A DNA stretch of 52,299 nucleotides from CAZWKX01 sp964614095 (GTDB taxonomy: Bacteria; Actinomycetota; Acidimicrobiia; Spongiisociales; UBA11373). A program made the position numbers and the translations under genes. The first letter of the stretch is position 1. Each line of letters begins with the position of its first letter. The stretch spans positions 1 through 52,299 of the forward strand of contig CAZTJO010000012.1 in NCBI GenBank assembly GCA_964614095.1. The letters run 5' to 3'. Shown here piece by piece: positions 41,698-50,921 of the stretch. The notes below the pieces were generated by a model. The model saw only the letters and a list, made by a program, of their open reading frames with translations. It did not search any database and had not been told where the DNA came from.

Positions 41698-42861
41698 CTA
41701 CACCGAGAACCGAACGAGCATCACATCACCATCGGCCATCAGGTAGTCCTTGCCCTCGACTCTCACCACTCCTGCAGCCTTCGCCGCGTCCCACCCTCCG
41801 GCCCCGATGACATCGTCGACGGCTGCGATCTCGGCGCGGATGAAGCCACGTTCCATGTCGCTGTGCACCTTGCCGGCCGCCTGACGGGCCCTCGTCCCCA
41901 GCGGCACAGTGCGAGCGTGCGCCTCTTTGGGGCCCACGGTGTAGAAGGTGACGAGGTTGAGCACCTCATACGTCGCGTGTACTACCCGGGCCAGCGCTCC
42001 CTCTCCGAGCCCGAGTCCCTCGAGCAGCTCGGCTCTCTCTCCTGCATCCAGACGTGACGCCTCTTCTTCGATCTCTGCCGACAGTGATACCACTCGATCT
42101 CCGTCCGGCACCACACCGGCGACGGCACCGACCATGGCCTCGGCACCAGACTCGTCCTCGCCGACGTTCACCACCCAGACCACCGGCTTCAACGTCAGCG
42201 GGGCCAGGTCGCTGAACGCGGCCAATTGCTGAGAATCCCACGTTCCTTGCCGAAGCGCCTTGCCCTCTTCGAGCAAGGCCAGGCCGGAGGCAATCGTCTT
42301 GGCCACCACCTTCTGGGAAGCATCGGCGGCAGCCTCTTTTGCTGCGCGCTCCGCCTTGCGGCCGAAGACCTCACCGTCGGCAAGAGCAAGGCCCAGCAGC
42401 AGACTCTCGGCCTGCTCGGCAGGATCGCGGCCTGATTCGTCAGACGCCACTGCCTCGTCGTCAAAGGCGCGCAGCACGAGCACCAGTGCTTCCATCTCCC
42501 GGAGCCGCCCTAGGAACCTGCCGCCGATATCGCTGGTGCCGCCCATCGCCGGAGCATCGAGGAGCTCAAGGGCTGCATGCACCACCTTCGGCGCCGCCTC
42601 GAGCTCCGCCAGGCATTCGAGGCGCTCATCTGGAACGGGGGCCACCCCAACGTACGGCTCCACCGTCGAGTAGGCGTAGGCCGCGGTGGGAGCCGCGAGT
42701 CCAGTGAGCGCGTTGAACAAAGTCGTCTTGCCGACGTTGGGCAGACCGATGATGCCGACGAGCGCCACCTTGGCGTCGATGGTAACCACATAGGGCTTGC
42801 CCTGGAGATGCTTGCTGGTGACCATGGCGTCGTCGCTACCCTCGACGAGCACGACCACCAC
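41698..42861 (-). CDS. ychF: YchF/OLA1-family ATPase
   Basis: A YchF-like P-loop protein; the family binds ATP rather than GTP and associates with ribosomes. GIIGLPNVGKTTLFNALTG is the P-loop, followed by the coiled-coil insert (VFGRKAERAAKEAAADASQK) and the C-terminal TGS domain: TFYTVGPKEAHARTVPLGTR, then VHSDMERGFIRAEI and GKDYLMADGDVMLVRF. From GTG 42861 it has 387 residues with an extra N-terminal stretch; this extension has GC-rich third positions and a GGAGGG eight bases upstream, so I keep it. ATG 42825 and GTG 42768 are alternatives. Divergent from sbcD. Confidence 0.88.
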   Translation of the reverse strand: MVVVLVEGSDDAMVTSKHLQGKPYVVTIDAKVALVGIIGLPNVGKTTLFNALTGLAAPTAAYAYSTVEPYVGVAPVPDERLECLAELEAAPKVVHAALELLDAPAMGGTSDIGGRFLGRLREMEALVLVLRAFDDEAVASDESGRDPAEQAESLLLGLALADGEVFGRKAERAAKEAAADASQKVVAKTIASGLALLEEGKALRQGTWDSQQLAAFSDLAPLTLKPVVWVVNVGEDESGAEAMVGAVAGVVPDGDRVVSLSAEIEEEASRLDAGERAELLEGLGLGEGALARVVHATYEVLNLVTFYTVGPKEAHARTVPLGTRARQAAGKVHSDMERGFIRAEIAAVDDVIGAGGWDAAKAAGVVRVEGKDYLMADGDVMLVRFSV

Positions 42862-42878
42862 CCGGAGAGCCCTCCAGC

Positions 42879-44036
42879 ATGAAGATTCTCCACACCGCCG
42901 ACTGGCACGTTGGCAAGACGCTGCGGGGACGCAGCAGGGCCGACGAGCACCGCCGGGTGCTCGGAGAGATCGTGCAGATAGCTGCCGAGCATGCAGTCGA
43001 CCTGGTGCTGGTGGCCGGGGACATCTTCGACACCGCCGCTCCGTCGCCCGAGGCCGAGCAGATCGTCTACAGGGCTCTTCTGGACCTCGCCGGGACGGGT
43101 GCCCGGGTCGCCGTCATAGCCGGCAACCACGACAATGCCAGGCGGCTCCACGCCGTCGAGCCGCTTCTCGGACTGGGCGAGGTGGTGGTGGCGCCGTTCG
43201 TGCGCCGGATCGACGACGGGGGCACTGTTGCCATCCCGGCTCGCTCCGGCGAGACGGCGAGAATCGCCCTGCTTCCATTCATCTCACAGCGCTACGTGGT
43301 ACGAGCAGACGACCTCATCTCCAAAGAGCGCCGTCAGCACGACGATGCCTACGCCGACCGTATCGCCCGCATCGTCGACCACCTCACCTCACCCGCTCCA
43401 GATGACGCCGTCAATCTGCTCATGGCCCACCTCACCGTTGTCGGCGGCCGCATCGGCGGCGGCGAGCGCTCCGCACACACCGTCATCGACTACGCCGTGC
43501 CCGCCGAGGTCTTCCCTCCCCACCTCAACTACGTGGCGCTCGGCCATCTCCACAGGCGTCAAGAGGTGCCCGCCGAACCCCCGGTGTGGTACAGCGGGTC
43601 ACCGATGCAATTCGATTTCGGTGAGATCGAAGAATCAAAAGGCGTGCTGCTCGTCGAAGCCGGCGCCGGAAGCAGAACCAAGGTCGAGCCGGTGACCATC
43701 ACCGCGGGGCGGCGGTTGGTCAAGTTGCAGGGCACCCTCGAGGAACTCGAATCTCTCGCCGCCAATCCCCCGGACGCCCACCTCCGCATCGTCGTGGAGG
43801 CGGCAGCACGGGCCGGTCTCAACGAGGAAATACGGCGGCTGTTCCCCGAAGCCATCGACGTTGTCGTCTCCGCTCCGGTGAGCGCCGACGATGGAGGCGA
43901 GCTGGAGCCGCGGCTGGGCCGCCCCCCGCGCCAGCTCTTTGCCGAATACCTGGGCCAACGCGACATCACCGACGAGCGCCTGCTGGCGCTCTTCGACGAG
44001 CTCATGGAGGAGGTCCATGAGGCCGGTACGCCTTGA
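42879..44036 (+). CDS. sbcD: nuclease SbcD (Mre11 type)
   Basis: A 385-residue metallophosphoesterase nuclease, the partner of SbcC for opening hairpins and processing DNA ends. MKILHTADWHVGK, VAGDIFDTA, IAGNHDNARRL and ALGHLHRRQEV give the phosphoesterase motifs with all metal ligands in order. It overlaps the sbcC start by 20 bases. A second end-processing system after AdnAB in the same window. Confidence 0.95.
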   Translation: MKILHTADWHVGKTLRGRSRADEHRRVLGEIVQIAAEHAVDLVLVAGDIFDTAAPSPEAEQIVYRALLDLAGTGARVAVIAGNHDNARRLHAVEPLLGLGEVVVAPFVRRIDDGGTVAIPARSGETARIALLPFISQRYVVRADDLISKERRQHDDAYADRIARIVDHLTSPAPDDAVNLLMAHLTVVGGRIGGGERSAHTVIDYAVPAEVFPPHLNYVALGHLHRRQEVPAEPPVWYSGSPMQFDFGEIEESKGVLLVEAGAGSRTKVEPVTITAGRRLVKLQGTLEELESLAANPPDAHLRIVVEAAARAGLNEEIRRLFPEAIDVVVSAPVSADDGGELEPRLGRPPRQLFAEYLGQRDITDERLLALFDELMEEVHEAGTP

Positions 44037-46392
44037 GCTGAGCGGCTTCGGCGCATTCCGTGAGCCGACCGTCATCGATTTCACCGACGCCGACCTCTTT
44101 GTGCTTACCGGTGCCACCGGCGCCGGTAAGTCAACCGTCATCGATGCGATGGTCTTTGCCCTGTACGGCACGATCCCCCGCCTCATCGACGAGCGCAGCA
44201 AGGTGTCCCCGGTGGTGACTCAGGGCAAGCAGGAGGCCCGGGTTCGTTTCGATTTCACCGTGGGCGAAAAGGCCTACACGACGGTGCGTGTGGTGCGCCG
44301 CACCAAGGCGGGCGCCACCACCAAGGAGGCCCGGCTCGAGCACAACGGCGAAGTGCTCGCCGGGAACGCCGGCGAGGTGAACGATGCAGTGCAGGAGCTA
44401 TTCGGCCTGTCCCTCGATCACTTCACCAAGTGCGTTGTGATCCCTCAGGGCGATTTCGCTCGTTTCCTCCACGACCGCCCCGGCGACCGGCAGAAGCTGC
44501 TGATCGAACTGCTGGAGCTGGGCGTATACAAAAAGATTGCCGAGCTGGCCCGCCAGCGCCAGCACCAGGCCAAGGGTGAGGCGGCCGCCATCGATCGCCA
44601 GCTCGGACAGATGGCGGAGGTCACCAAAGAGGCGGCTGCCGCCGCCGTGCAGCGCGTCACTGCCCTCGAAGCCCTGGTGGCGACGGTCGAGCAGGCCCGG
44701 CCCCGGGCCGACGAGCTGGAGAATCAACGGCAAGCCGCCGAGGCCACCGCCGCCCACCGAGACGATGCCGCCGCCCGCCTGAAGACACTCGAAGCACCAC
44801 CGGGCCTCGACGAGCTGGCCGCCCGGCTCGAGGCCGGACGTGGCGCAGCCGCCGCCGCCGAGGCGCTCGTGACGTCGACCCAGGCCGCCCTCGAGGAAGC
44901 CGAGCAGGCGCTGGCCGATCTCCCCGATCCGAAGACTTTCGAAAAGGCCGTTGCCGCCGATGAGAAGCTCGCCGAAAGCGAGGCGGAACACGCCGAGGTG
45001 GCCGCCGCCGAGACGGAGGCGAAGAAGAAGCTCGATGCCGCCGGCAGGAAACGGGAGACCAAAGCAAGGCGGCTTGATGCCGCCTCCACCGCCCTTGAAG
45101 AAGGTCGAGCCGGACAGGCCGCTGCCGATCTGGCCGCCGGCCTTGTCATCGGCGAGCCGTGCCCGGTGTGCGGACGCACGGTTACCGAAGAGCGCCACGC
45201 CGAGCCACCGCAGCTCGACGACCTGCAAAAAGCCCTGGAGGCGGCGAAACACGACCTGGATCAGGCCGATACCGATCACCGCGGCCTCGAGCGCGACCAC
45301 GCCGTCAAGGCCGACAATGCCGCCAGGCTCCAGAAGGACCTCGCCCAGCTGAAGAAGCAGCGCGCCACCCTGCCCTCCGCTGCCGAGGCCGCGTCCGGGC
45401 TGGCCCAACGAAAAAGACGATCCAAGGTGGCCGACACGGCGAAGGCGGCAGCGCATGAGGCGGCTCAGAAGAACGCTGCTGCCGAGGAGGCGCTCCGCGC
45501 TCTCTCCGCCGGAGAAAGGGAGACCACGGCAGCATTGCTCCGCGGCCGGGACACCGTCGTCGATCTGGGCCCGCCCGAGGTGAGCGGGGAAGCCGCCCAA
45601 GACTGGCGAGCACTGCTGGCCTGGGCCGTAGAAAAGCTCCCCGGCCTCGAAAAGGAGCGCCGGCAGGCGGAAAAGGAGGCGACACGTCTGGCTGTAGCCC
45701 GCGATTCACTGGAGCAGGAGGTCTTCACCGCCCTCCGCAGTCAAGAGATCACCGCCACCGGCGCACCTAGGGACGCCGTTGTCGATGCGCTCGCCGCCGC
45801 CCGCGCCGAGGCCGAGCGTTTGGCCGCCACCCTCCAAGAAGCGACGCGTCTGAGTGAAGCAAGCAAGCGCGAGCAGACCTCGGCTGCTGTGGCCCGAGAA
45901 CTCGCCGTGCACCTGGGAGCGCAGCGCTTCGAGCGCTGGGTGCTGCGAGAGGCGCTCCACGTTCTCGTCGTCGGCGCCAACCAGCGCCTCGAGGAGCTTT
46001 CCGGCGGCCAGTACTCCCTCAAGATCGACGAGGATCTCTCCTTCGAGATCATCGATCACCACAACGCCGATGAGACCCGCCCCGTGAAGACCCTGTCCGG
46101 AGGTGAGACCTTCCTCACGTCACTGGCCCTCGCCCTCTCGCTGGCCGATCACCTGGCAGAGATGTCGGCCGGTGCCTCAAAACGCCTCGAGTCGATATTC
46201 CTCGACGAAGGATTCGGCACCCTCGACGCCGAAGGTGTGGAAGCGGCATCGGCCATCATCCATGAGATCGGCGCCACCGGAAGGACCGTGGGCCTTGCAA
46301 CCCATGTGACGGCACTAGCCGAACAGGTGCCGACTCGTTTTGTGGTGGTAAAGGGAGCCCGCACCGCTTCCGTCGAACGTATCGACATGTAG
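44017..46392 (+). CDS. sbcC: nuclease SbcC (Rad50 type)
   Basis: A 791-residue SMC-like ATPase. It starts MRPVRLELSGFGAFREP with Walker A GATGAGKST (from 32), then long coiled coils split by the zinc hook GEPCPVCGRT (Cys near 382-385), and ends with KTLSGGETFLTSLALALSLA and LDEGFGTLD (signature and Walker B). It is shorter than E. coli SbcC (1048), with shorter arms, common in actinobacteria. The ATG at 44017 lies inside the sbcD end, with GGAGG upstream. Confidence 0.95.
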   Translation: MRPVRLELSGFGAFREPTVIDFTDADLFVLTGATGAGKSTVIDAMVFALYGTIPRLIDERSKVSPVVTQGKQEARVRFDFTVGEKAYTTVRVVRRTKAGATTKEARLEHNGEVLAGNAGEVNDAVQELFGLSLDHFTKCVVIPQGDFARFLHDRPGDRQKLLIELLELGVYKKIAELARQRQHQAKGEAAAIDRQLGQMAEVTKEAAAAAVQRVTALEALVATVEQARPRADELENQRQAAEATAAHRDDAAARLKTLEAPPGLDELAARLEAGRGAAAAAEALVTSTQAALEEAEQALADLPDPKTFEKAVAADEKLAESEAEHAEVAAAETEAKKKLDAAGRKRETKARRLDAASTALEEGRAGQAAADLAAGLVIGEPCPVCGRTVTEERHAEPPQLDDLQKALEAAKHDLDQADTDHRGLERDHAVKADNAARLQKDLAQLKKQRATLPSAAEAASGLAQRKRRSKVADTAKAAAHEAAQKNAAAEEALRALSAGERETTAALLRGRDTVVDLGPPEVSGEAAQDWRALLAWAVEKLPGLEKERRQAEKEATRLAVARDSLEQEVFTALRSQEITATGAPRDAVVDALAAARAEAERLAATLQEATRLSEASKREQTSAAVARELAVHLGAQRFERWVLREALHVLVVGANQRLEELSGGQYSLKIDEDLSFEIIDHHNADETRPVKTLSGGETFLTSLALALSLADHLAEMSAGASKRLESIFLDEGFGTLDAEGVEAASAIIHEIGATGRTVGLATHVTALAEQVPTRFVVVKGARTASVERIDM

Positions 46393-46559
46393 GCCACGCC
46401 AGCGGCAGACTGCCCAAGACTCACCCCGGGTGGCGAGGAGAAGGCCGTTGTCGACAGGGTTCCTTTGCCGACGGCAATGGCAGAAATCGCGCCCGAAGGG
46501 GGAATCTTCCGGCGATTACGCTGGCCCAAACCCACAATCACCAGGAGGTGAGCCCAAGC

Positions 46560-46736
46560 ATGAGTGACTCTTCCGAAGTTGATGTGAGCAAGTGTCCCCA
46601 CTGCGGAGGGATACTCGGGGTGTTGAAGCAGGCCCTGCTGCGGCAGGTGGTGGAGGGCGATGTGGTCGACGCGGCGATGGTCTGTGATTCGTGCAGAAAG
46701 AGCATCACCAGGAAGGACATCCTCGCCAGTCCGTAG
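46560..46736 (+). CDS. small zinc-ribbon protein of unknown function
   Basis: A 58-residue protein with two CxxC pairs 35 residues apart (KCPHCGG and VCDSCRK), a simple zinc ribbon, with a charged helix between. I know no family for it. The ATG at 46560 has AGGAGGTG nine bases upstream, a very strong ribosome site; GTG 46548 lies inside that site and is unlikely. The 167 bases between sbcC and this gene hold no other gene, so it may have its own promoter. Convergent with the oxidoreductase, 20 bases apart. Confidence 0.7.
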   Translation: MSDSSEVDVSKCPHCGGILGVLKQALLRQVVEGDVVDAAMVCDSCRKSITRKDILASP

Positions 46737-46756
46737 CCGGCGAGCCGGACCCGGCG

Positions 46757-47734
46757 TCAACGACGGCGGGCGGCGGCCACCACACGCTCGATTACCTCGA
46801 GGTTGGCCACCGAGTCCGCCGGCGGGATGGGGACCTCGGTTCCATCGAGCACGGCAGCGGTGAACTCCTCGGCCTGGATGACGTACTTGTCGACGGGCCC
46901 GAAGGTGAAGGTCTCGGTCGTTGCGCCTGCGCCGGCGGTCAAGAACACCCGAGTGGGCCGGTCCGCCGGAATATTGAACGGGACCTCCACCGAGATCCGC
47001 CCATCGGTGCCGTAGATATGAACTCGCTGGTCGGCCTGGCACCGCGTGCAACAGGTGAACGCAGCCACCCCCTTTTCGAACTCGAGCAGCCCTGAGGTGA
47101 GCACATCGACCCCCGAGTGGGGATCTCGTTTCTGTGCCGCCGACACCGCCACCGGCTCTCCGCCGAGCAGCATACGCGACTGGTTGATGCAGTAGCACCC
47201 GATGTCCAAAAGAGCACCGCCGCCGTAGGCAGCGACGTTGCGGATGTTCTCCGGATCGTCATTGAAGTAGGAAAACCAGCTCTGCACGGCGACAAGAGAC
47301 CCGACACGGCCCGACGCCACCATCTCCCGCACCGCCACCCAGCTGGGATGCAGGCGGTACATGAAAGCCTCCATGAGGGTGACCCCGCCGTTGCGGCAGG
47401 CGTCGATCATCTCCCTGGCTTCCACAGACGAAATGCCCAGTGGTTTCTCGCAGAGCACATGTTTGCCGGCCTCGGCGGCAGCGATGGTCCACTCGGCGTG
47501 AAGGTGATTGGGAAGGGGAATGTATACGGCGTCGACACCCTCGTCGGCGAGCAGAGCCTCATAGCTGCCGTGTGCCTTGGGTATACCAAAGTCGGCTGCA
47601 ACTGCTCGAGCCCGCTCGGCATCGCGCGAGGCGATGGCTACCACGTCACACCGGGCTGCTGTCTGCATGGCGGGGATAACGTGCCTGACACCGATATGCG
47701 CCGTGCTCATCACCCCGATGCGGAGTTCACTCAT
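46757..47734 (-). CDS. Gfo/Idh/MocA-family oxidoreductase
   Basis: A 325-residue NAD(P)-dependent sugar or inositol oxidoreductase. The Rossmann start is LRIGVMSTAHIGVRHVIPAM; AVYIPLPNHLHAEWTIAAAE and HVLCEKPLGIS contain the conserved E-K-P of the family, and ALLDIGCYCINQSRMLLGG the catalytic Asp/His-like region (here D-x-G-C-Y). The substrate is unknown. ATG 47734 follows a G-run; GTG 47740 is an alternative. The mutarotase gene ends upstream on the same strand, 33 bases away, so both are likely one operon. Confidence 0.9.
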   Translation of the reverse strand: MSELRIGVMSTAHIGVRHVIPAMQTAARCDVVAIASRDAERARAVAADFGIPKAHGSYEALLADEGVDAVYIPLPNHLHAEWTIAAAEAGKHVLCEKPLGISSVEAREMIDACRNGGVTLMEAFMYRLHPSWVAVREMVASGRVGSLVAVQSWFSYFNDDPENIRNVAAYGGGALLDIGCYCINQSRMLLGGEPVAVSAAQKRDPHSGVDVLTSGLLEFEKGVAAFTCCTRCQADQRVHIYGTDGRISVEVPFNIPADRPTRVFLTAGAGATTETFTFGPVDKYVIQAEEFTAAVLDGTEVPIPPADSVANLEVIERVVAAARRR

Positions 47735-47767
47735 TCTCACCCCCCCCCAGCTCAGGGGCCGGGCCTT

Positions 47768-48556
47768 TCACGCCGTCTCCCACCGCCAGGAGCTGGTCGC
47801 CACAAGCGGACGCCCCGGTTCGACGATGTCGGCGCCGGTGTTCAACGAATTGGGCGGACTGGTCTGGGGCTCCACACACACCCCTTGAGGCTCTTCGGTG
47901 TACACCTGGTATACGGCACACGATGAACCCACCACCAGCCGGAGTACGCCGGGCCACTCCACCACAGGCGGCCAGGAGAACCCTCCGAAACAGTCGTCCC
48001 ACGGCCCCGGCGGCGGCGTCACCCGGCGTCCCGAGGGCATACCCTCTTCATCACGCTCGTCCATGAACCCAGCGTTGAGGGTCACCACCGCCGGCTTGCC
48101 AGCGCCAAGGTGGCGCAGGAACCAGGGATGCCAGCCGCAAGCTGCGGGCATGGGCCCGTCGGCGCTGTACACCTCCAGGCGAAGCTTGAGCGAGTTCTCA
48201 CCTAGCGCCACCGTCTGGCGAACGTGTCCCGCGAACGGCCAGTCGGGGCCTAGGTCGATCACAAAACCGCCGTCGCCGTCCTGTTCCCACGGCCGATCGA
48301 AAACGGTGCCGTGGATGGAGTGGTCGTCCATGTTGATGGGCAGCTCATATTCAACCTCATTGAAGGTGAACAGGCCCCGCCGCACCCGGCCGGCCCACGG
48401 AGCCATGGGGTAGGAGCCCCAGGCGAAGGGCGAGGGGCCTTCGGTGACGAGAAGCTCCCGCCCCTTGACGGCAAAAGAGGCAAGACGGGCACCGTGATCG
48501 AGGTCGACAATCACCCGAGCGTTACCAGACTCGAGCACGACCCTTCGATCGCCCAT
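47768..48556 (-). CDS. aldose 1-epimerase (mutarotase) family protein
   Basis: A 262-residue galactose-mutarotase-like beta-sandwich protein. GSYPMAPWAGRVRRGLFTF holds the sugar-binding Arg, DDHSIHGTVFDRPW the first catalytic His, and AACGWHPWFLRHLG the second; VCVEPQTSPPNSLN carries the catalytic Glu. It interconverts sugar anomers. The ATG at 48556 gives family length; the open frame runs on to 48658 without similarity. Neighbouring Gfo/Idh and aldo/keto reductase genes suggest a small sugar-handling cluster. Confidence 0.88.
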   Translation of the reverse strand: MGDRRVVLESGNARVIVDLDHGARLASFAVKGRELLVTEGPSPFAWGSYPMAPWAGRVRRGLFTFNEVEYELPINMDDHSIHGTVFDRPWEQDGDGGFVIDLGPDWPFAGHVRQTVALGENSLKLRLEVYSADGPMPAACGWHPWFLRHLGAGKPAVVTLNAGFMDERDEEGMPSGRRVTPPPGPWDDCFGGFSWPPVVEWPGVLRLVVGSSCAVYQVYTEEPQGVCVEPQTSPPNSLNTGADIVEPGRPLVATSSWRWETA

Positions 48557-48750
48557 CAAACCAGCCCCTCGACAGCCGGGCCTACAGAAACCTTGCGTCG
48601 CAAGCGTCTCCTCCTCAAGTGGGATCTCTGGTCCATCAGGACTCGGTGCCGCAACCATCCTAAGCGGAGGGCGGAGCCTGCCCCGTCAGGTGGCGGAAGC
48701 CGGCCGGTAGCATGGTACGGGTACCACGCCGATCGAGAGACAAATACACA

Positions 48751-49737
48751 ATGCAGTATCACCGCCTGGGAAAGACCGGATATGAGGTATCCGCCGTTGG
48801 CTTCGGGGCCTGGGCCATCGGCGGTGCCTGGGGTGACGTTTCCGAGGATGACGCCGTGGCCGCCCTCCACGCCGCCGCAGACGCCGGCGTCACCTTCTTC
48901 GATACCGCCGATGTCTATGGCGACGGTCGCAGCGAAAGTCTCATCGCCAGGCTGCGTCGCGAGCGTCCCGATGCCCGCATGGTGGTGGCCACCAAGGCAG
49001 GGCGCCGGCTCGATCCACATGTGGTGGACGGCTACAACGCCCAGAACCTGACGGCGTTTGTGGACCGCAGCCTGCAGCACCTGGAGACCGAGTCCATCGA
49101 CCTGCTGCAGCTCCACTGCCCGCCGACCGAGGCCTACTACCGGCCCGAGATCTTCGACGCCCTCGATGCCATGGTGACCGACGGCACCATTCGCCGCTAC
49201 GGAGTCAGTGTCGAAAAGGTCGAGGAGGCGCTCAAGGCCATCGAATACCCAGGCGTGAGCACGGTGCAGATCATCTTCAACGCCTTCCGGCAGCGTCCCG
49301 CCGAGTTGTTCTTCCGTGAGGCACAGGCTCGCGACGTTGGGATCATCGTGCGGGTGCCCCTGGCCAGCGGCCTGCTCAGTGGAAAGATGAGCCGCCGGTC
49401 CACCTTTGCCGCCGACGATCACCGGTCCTACAACCGCGGCGGCGAGGCTTTTGATCGTGGTGAGACGTTTGCCGGTGTCAATTTCGACAGCGGTCTCGAT
49501 GCAGTCGAAGAGCTGCGGCCTCTGGTCCCCGAGGGCGCCACCATGGCCCAACTCGCCCTGCGCTGGATCCTCATGTTCGACGCGGTGAGCACCGTTATCC
49601 CGGGTGCCCGCAACGCCGAGCAGGCTGCCCAGAACGCCGCCGCCGCCGATCTAGATCCGCTGCCCGACGCGACCATGGCGAGGATCGCCGAGGTCTATGA
49701 ACAGAGGATCAAGGACCAGGTGCACCACCTTTGGTGA
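48751..49737 (+). CDS. aldo/keto reductase
   Basis: A 328-residue aldo/keto reductase. MQYHRLGKTGYEVSAVGFG is the usual start; FFDTADVYGDG holds the catalytic Asp and Tyr, VVATKAG the Lys, and DLLQLHCPP the His, so the tetrad is complete. The C-terminal NADPH-binding part has STVIPGARNAEQ. Related enzymes reduce sugars and aldehydes. ATG 48751 fixes family length over an earlier GTG. Its stop leads into the convergent repeat at 49738. Confidence 0.9.
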   Translation: MQYHRLGKTGYEVSAVGFGAWAIGGAWGDVSEDDAVAALHAAADAGVTFFDTADVYGDGRSESLIARLRRERPDARMVVATKAGRRLDPHVVDGYNAQNLTAFVDRSLQHLETESIDLLQLHCPPTEAYYRPEIFDALDAMVTDGTIRRYGVSVEKVEEALKAIEYPGVSTVQIIFNAFRQRPAELFFREAQARDVGIIVRVPLASGLLSGKMSRRSTFAADDHRSYNRGGEAFDRGETFAGVNFDSGLDAVEELRPLVPEGATMAQLALRWILMFDAVSTVIPGARNAEQAAQNAAAADLDPLPDATMARIAEVYEQRIKDQVHHLW

Positions 49738-49800
49738 AAGAAGAGGGTTCAGGATTCAGAATGTGTGGTGCCGACTCTGAACTCCGGATTCTGAACTCTT
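49738..49800. repeat. TTCAGA-rich inverted repeat in convergent gap
   Basis: The whole gap between the aldo/keto reductase and the HEAT protein gene is this element. TTCAGAAT (49755-49762) pairs with ATTCTGAA (49788-49795), with a second CTCTGAACTCC unit in the loop. The text TGCCG-ACTCTGAACTCC matches TGCCG-CCTCTGAACTCC of the element at 1158-1205. Confidence 0.55.
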
Positions 49801-50694
49801 CTACCCCAGCGGCAGTCGGTCCAGGTAGTACCTCCACTGCTCATGGGGAACTACGCCGAGATTGCCGATGAGATCGTATTTGACGCCCTTCAACCAGTGG
49901 CCCAGCGTCACATAGTTGCCCTTTGGATGCCACTGGATCGAGTCCGCAGTCATCTCGGAATAGGGCAGAACCTTGACGACTGGCTCGCCTGCACCCCAGA
50001 GAGAGATTCCGGCCACGCTGGCCCCGCCGGCAGGCCGAGAGATTGTCACTAGACGATCCTGAAGCCCTATGACCAAGTCGGGCAGCTGTTGGCCGATGAG
50101 GATGAAGACGACCTCCTCATTCGGCTGCACATACTTTTCCACCAGAGTCTTCAGATCGTCGGCGCCGCCGAGTCCAAGAAGGAAGTCGAAGTAGGCGCGT
50201 CCGCGCATCCCGTGCACCGGCACTTCAACACCAGCGAGTTTCGCCTCGATGAGTGCCTCCAGGGCCTCCGGAGCCTCCGTACGAGCCAAAGCGGCGGCGG
50301 CGTCTCCACGCACGAACCTGTCCTTGTCCTTCAGGGCAGCTCCCAGCGCAGCCAGGATCTCCGGATCGGAGAGATCATCACCCAACCCGCGGATGCAGGC
50401 CTTGCGCACCCAGTAGTCCGAGTCGTTGATCGCCCCGTGTTTCAGCGCGGCCCTGGCCTCGGTGCCGCCGATCTTGGCCAAGGCTTCGGCATAGGCCTCA
50501 CGCAGCTTGCGGTTGGTCACCTTGTCCGGAGGGTCGTTGAGCATACGGGCCAGCGGCTCCACCGCCCTGGGGTCCCCCAGCTCGGCCAGAGCGGCCGCCA
50601 CGCTGGGCCGGGCGTTCGCAGTTGAGAAGTCCAGTAGCAAGTCGATGAGACCCTGGACATCTCCATCCTCTTCGAGGCGCTTCACCTTGCGCAC
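49801..50694 (-). CDS. HEAT-repeat protein with PH-like C-terminal domain
   Basis: A 297-residue cytosolic protein. Residues 15-160 are HEAT/PBS-lyase-type repeats (ALAELGDPRAVEPLARML, ALAKIGGTEARAALKH, GLGDDLSDPEILAALGAALK, AAAALARTEAPEALEAL). The C-terminal part from about 190 has EEVVFILIGQQLPDLVIGLQ then DRLVTISRP, the opening pattern of bacterial PH-like domains of the YokE type. The joint function is unknown; HEAT repeats usually bind proteins. Start GTG 50694 with AGGAGG upstream. Confidence 0.75.
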   Translation of the reverse strand: MRKVKRLEEDGDVQGLIDLLLDFSTANARPSVAAALAELGDPRAVEPLARMLNDPPDKVTNRKLREAYAEALAKIGGTEARAALKHGAINDSDYWVRKACIRGLGDDLSDPEILAALGAALKDKDRFVRGDAAAALARTEAPEALEALIEAKLAGVEVPVHGMRGRAYFDFLLGLGGADDLKTLVEKYVQPNEEVVFILIGQQLPDLVIGLQDRLVTISRPAGGASVAGISLWGAGEPVVKVLPYSEMTADSIQWHPKGNYVTLGHWLKGVKYDLIGNLGVVPHEQWRYYLDRLPLG

Positions 50695-50921
50695 CGGTGC
50701 CTCCTGCTTCGGATCGCAGGGTACCGCGGGAAGCCCGCCCCCTGCCCAGCCGAGAAAACGAACTGGCTATCGCCACGATCGCACCTGCACCTGCAGCCCG
50801 CCAGGGGCCAAGGTCCCCCTCCAATCACCACCCTGCCGACCGCTCTCCGCCTACACAATTCGGGCATCGCCGGCGGGTATCCTCAACCGTTAACACTGAA
50901 GACGACACGAAGGAAGCACCA

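Noticed and set aside
44398..45600. A 400-residue Gly/Leu-rich open frame on the minus strand
   Set aside because: Shadow of the sbcC coiled coil.
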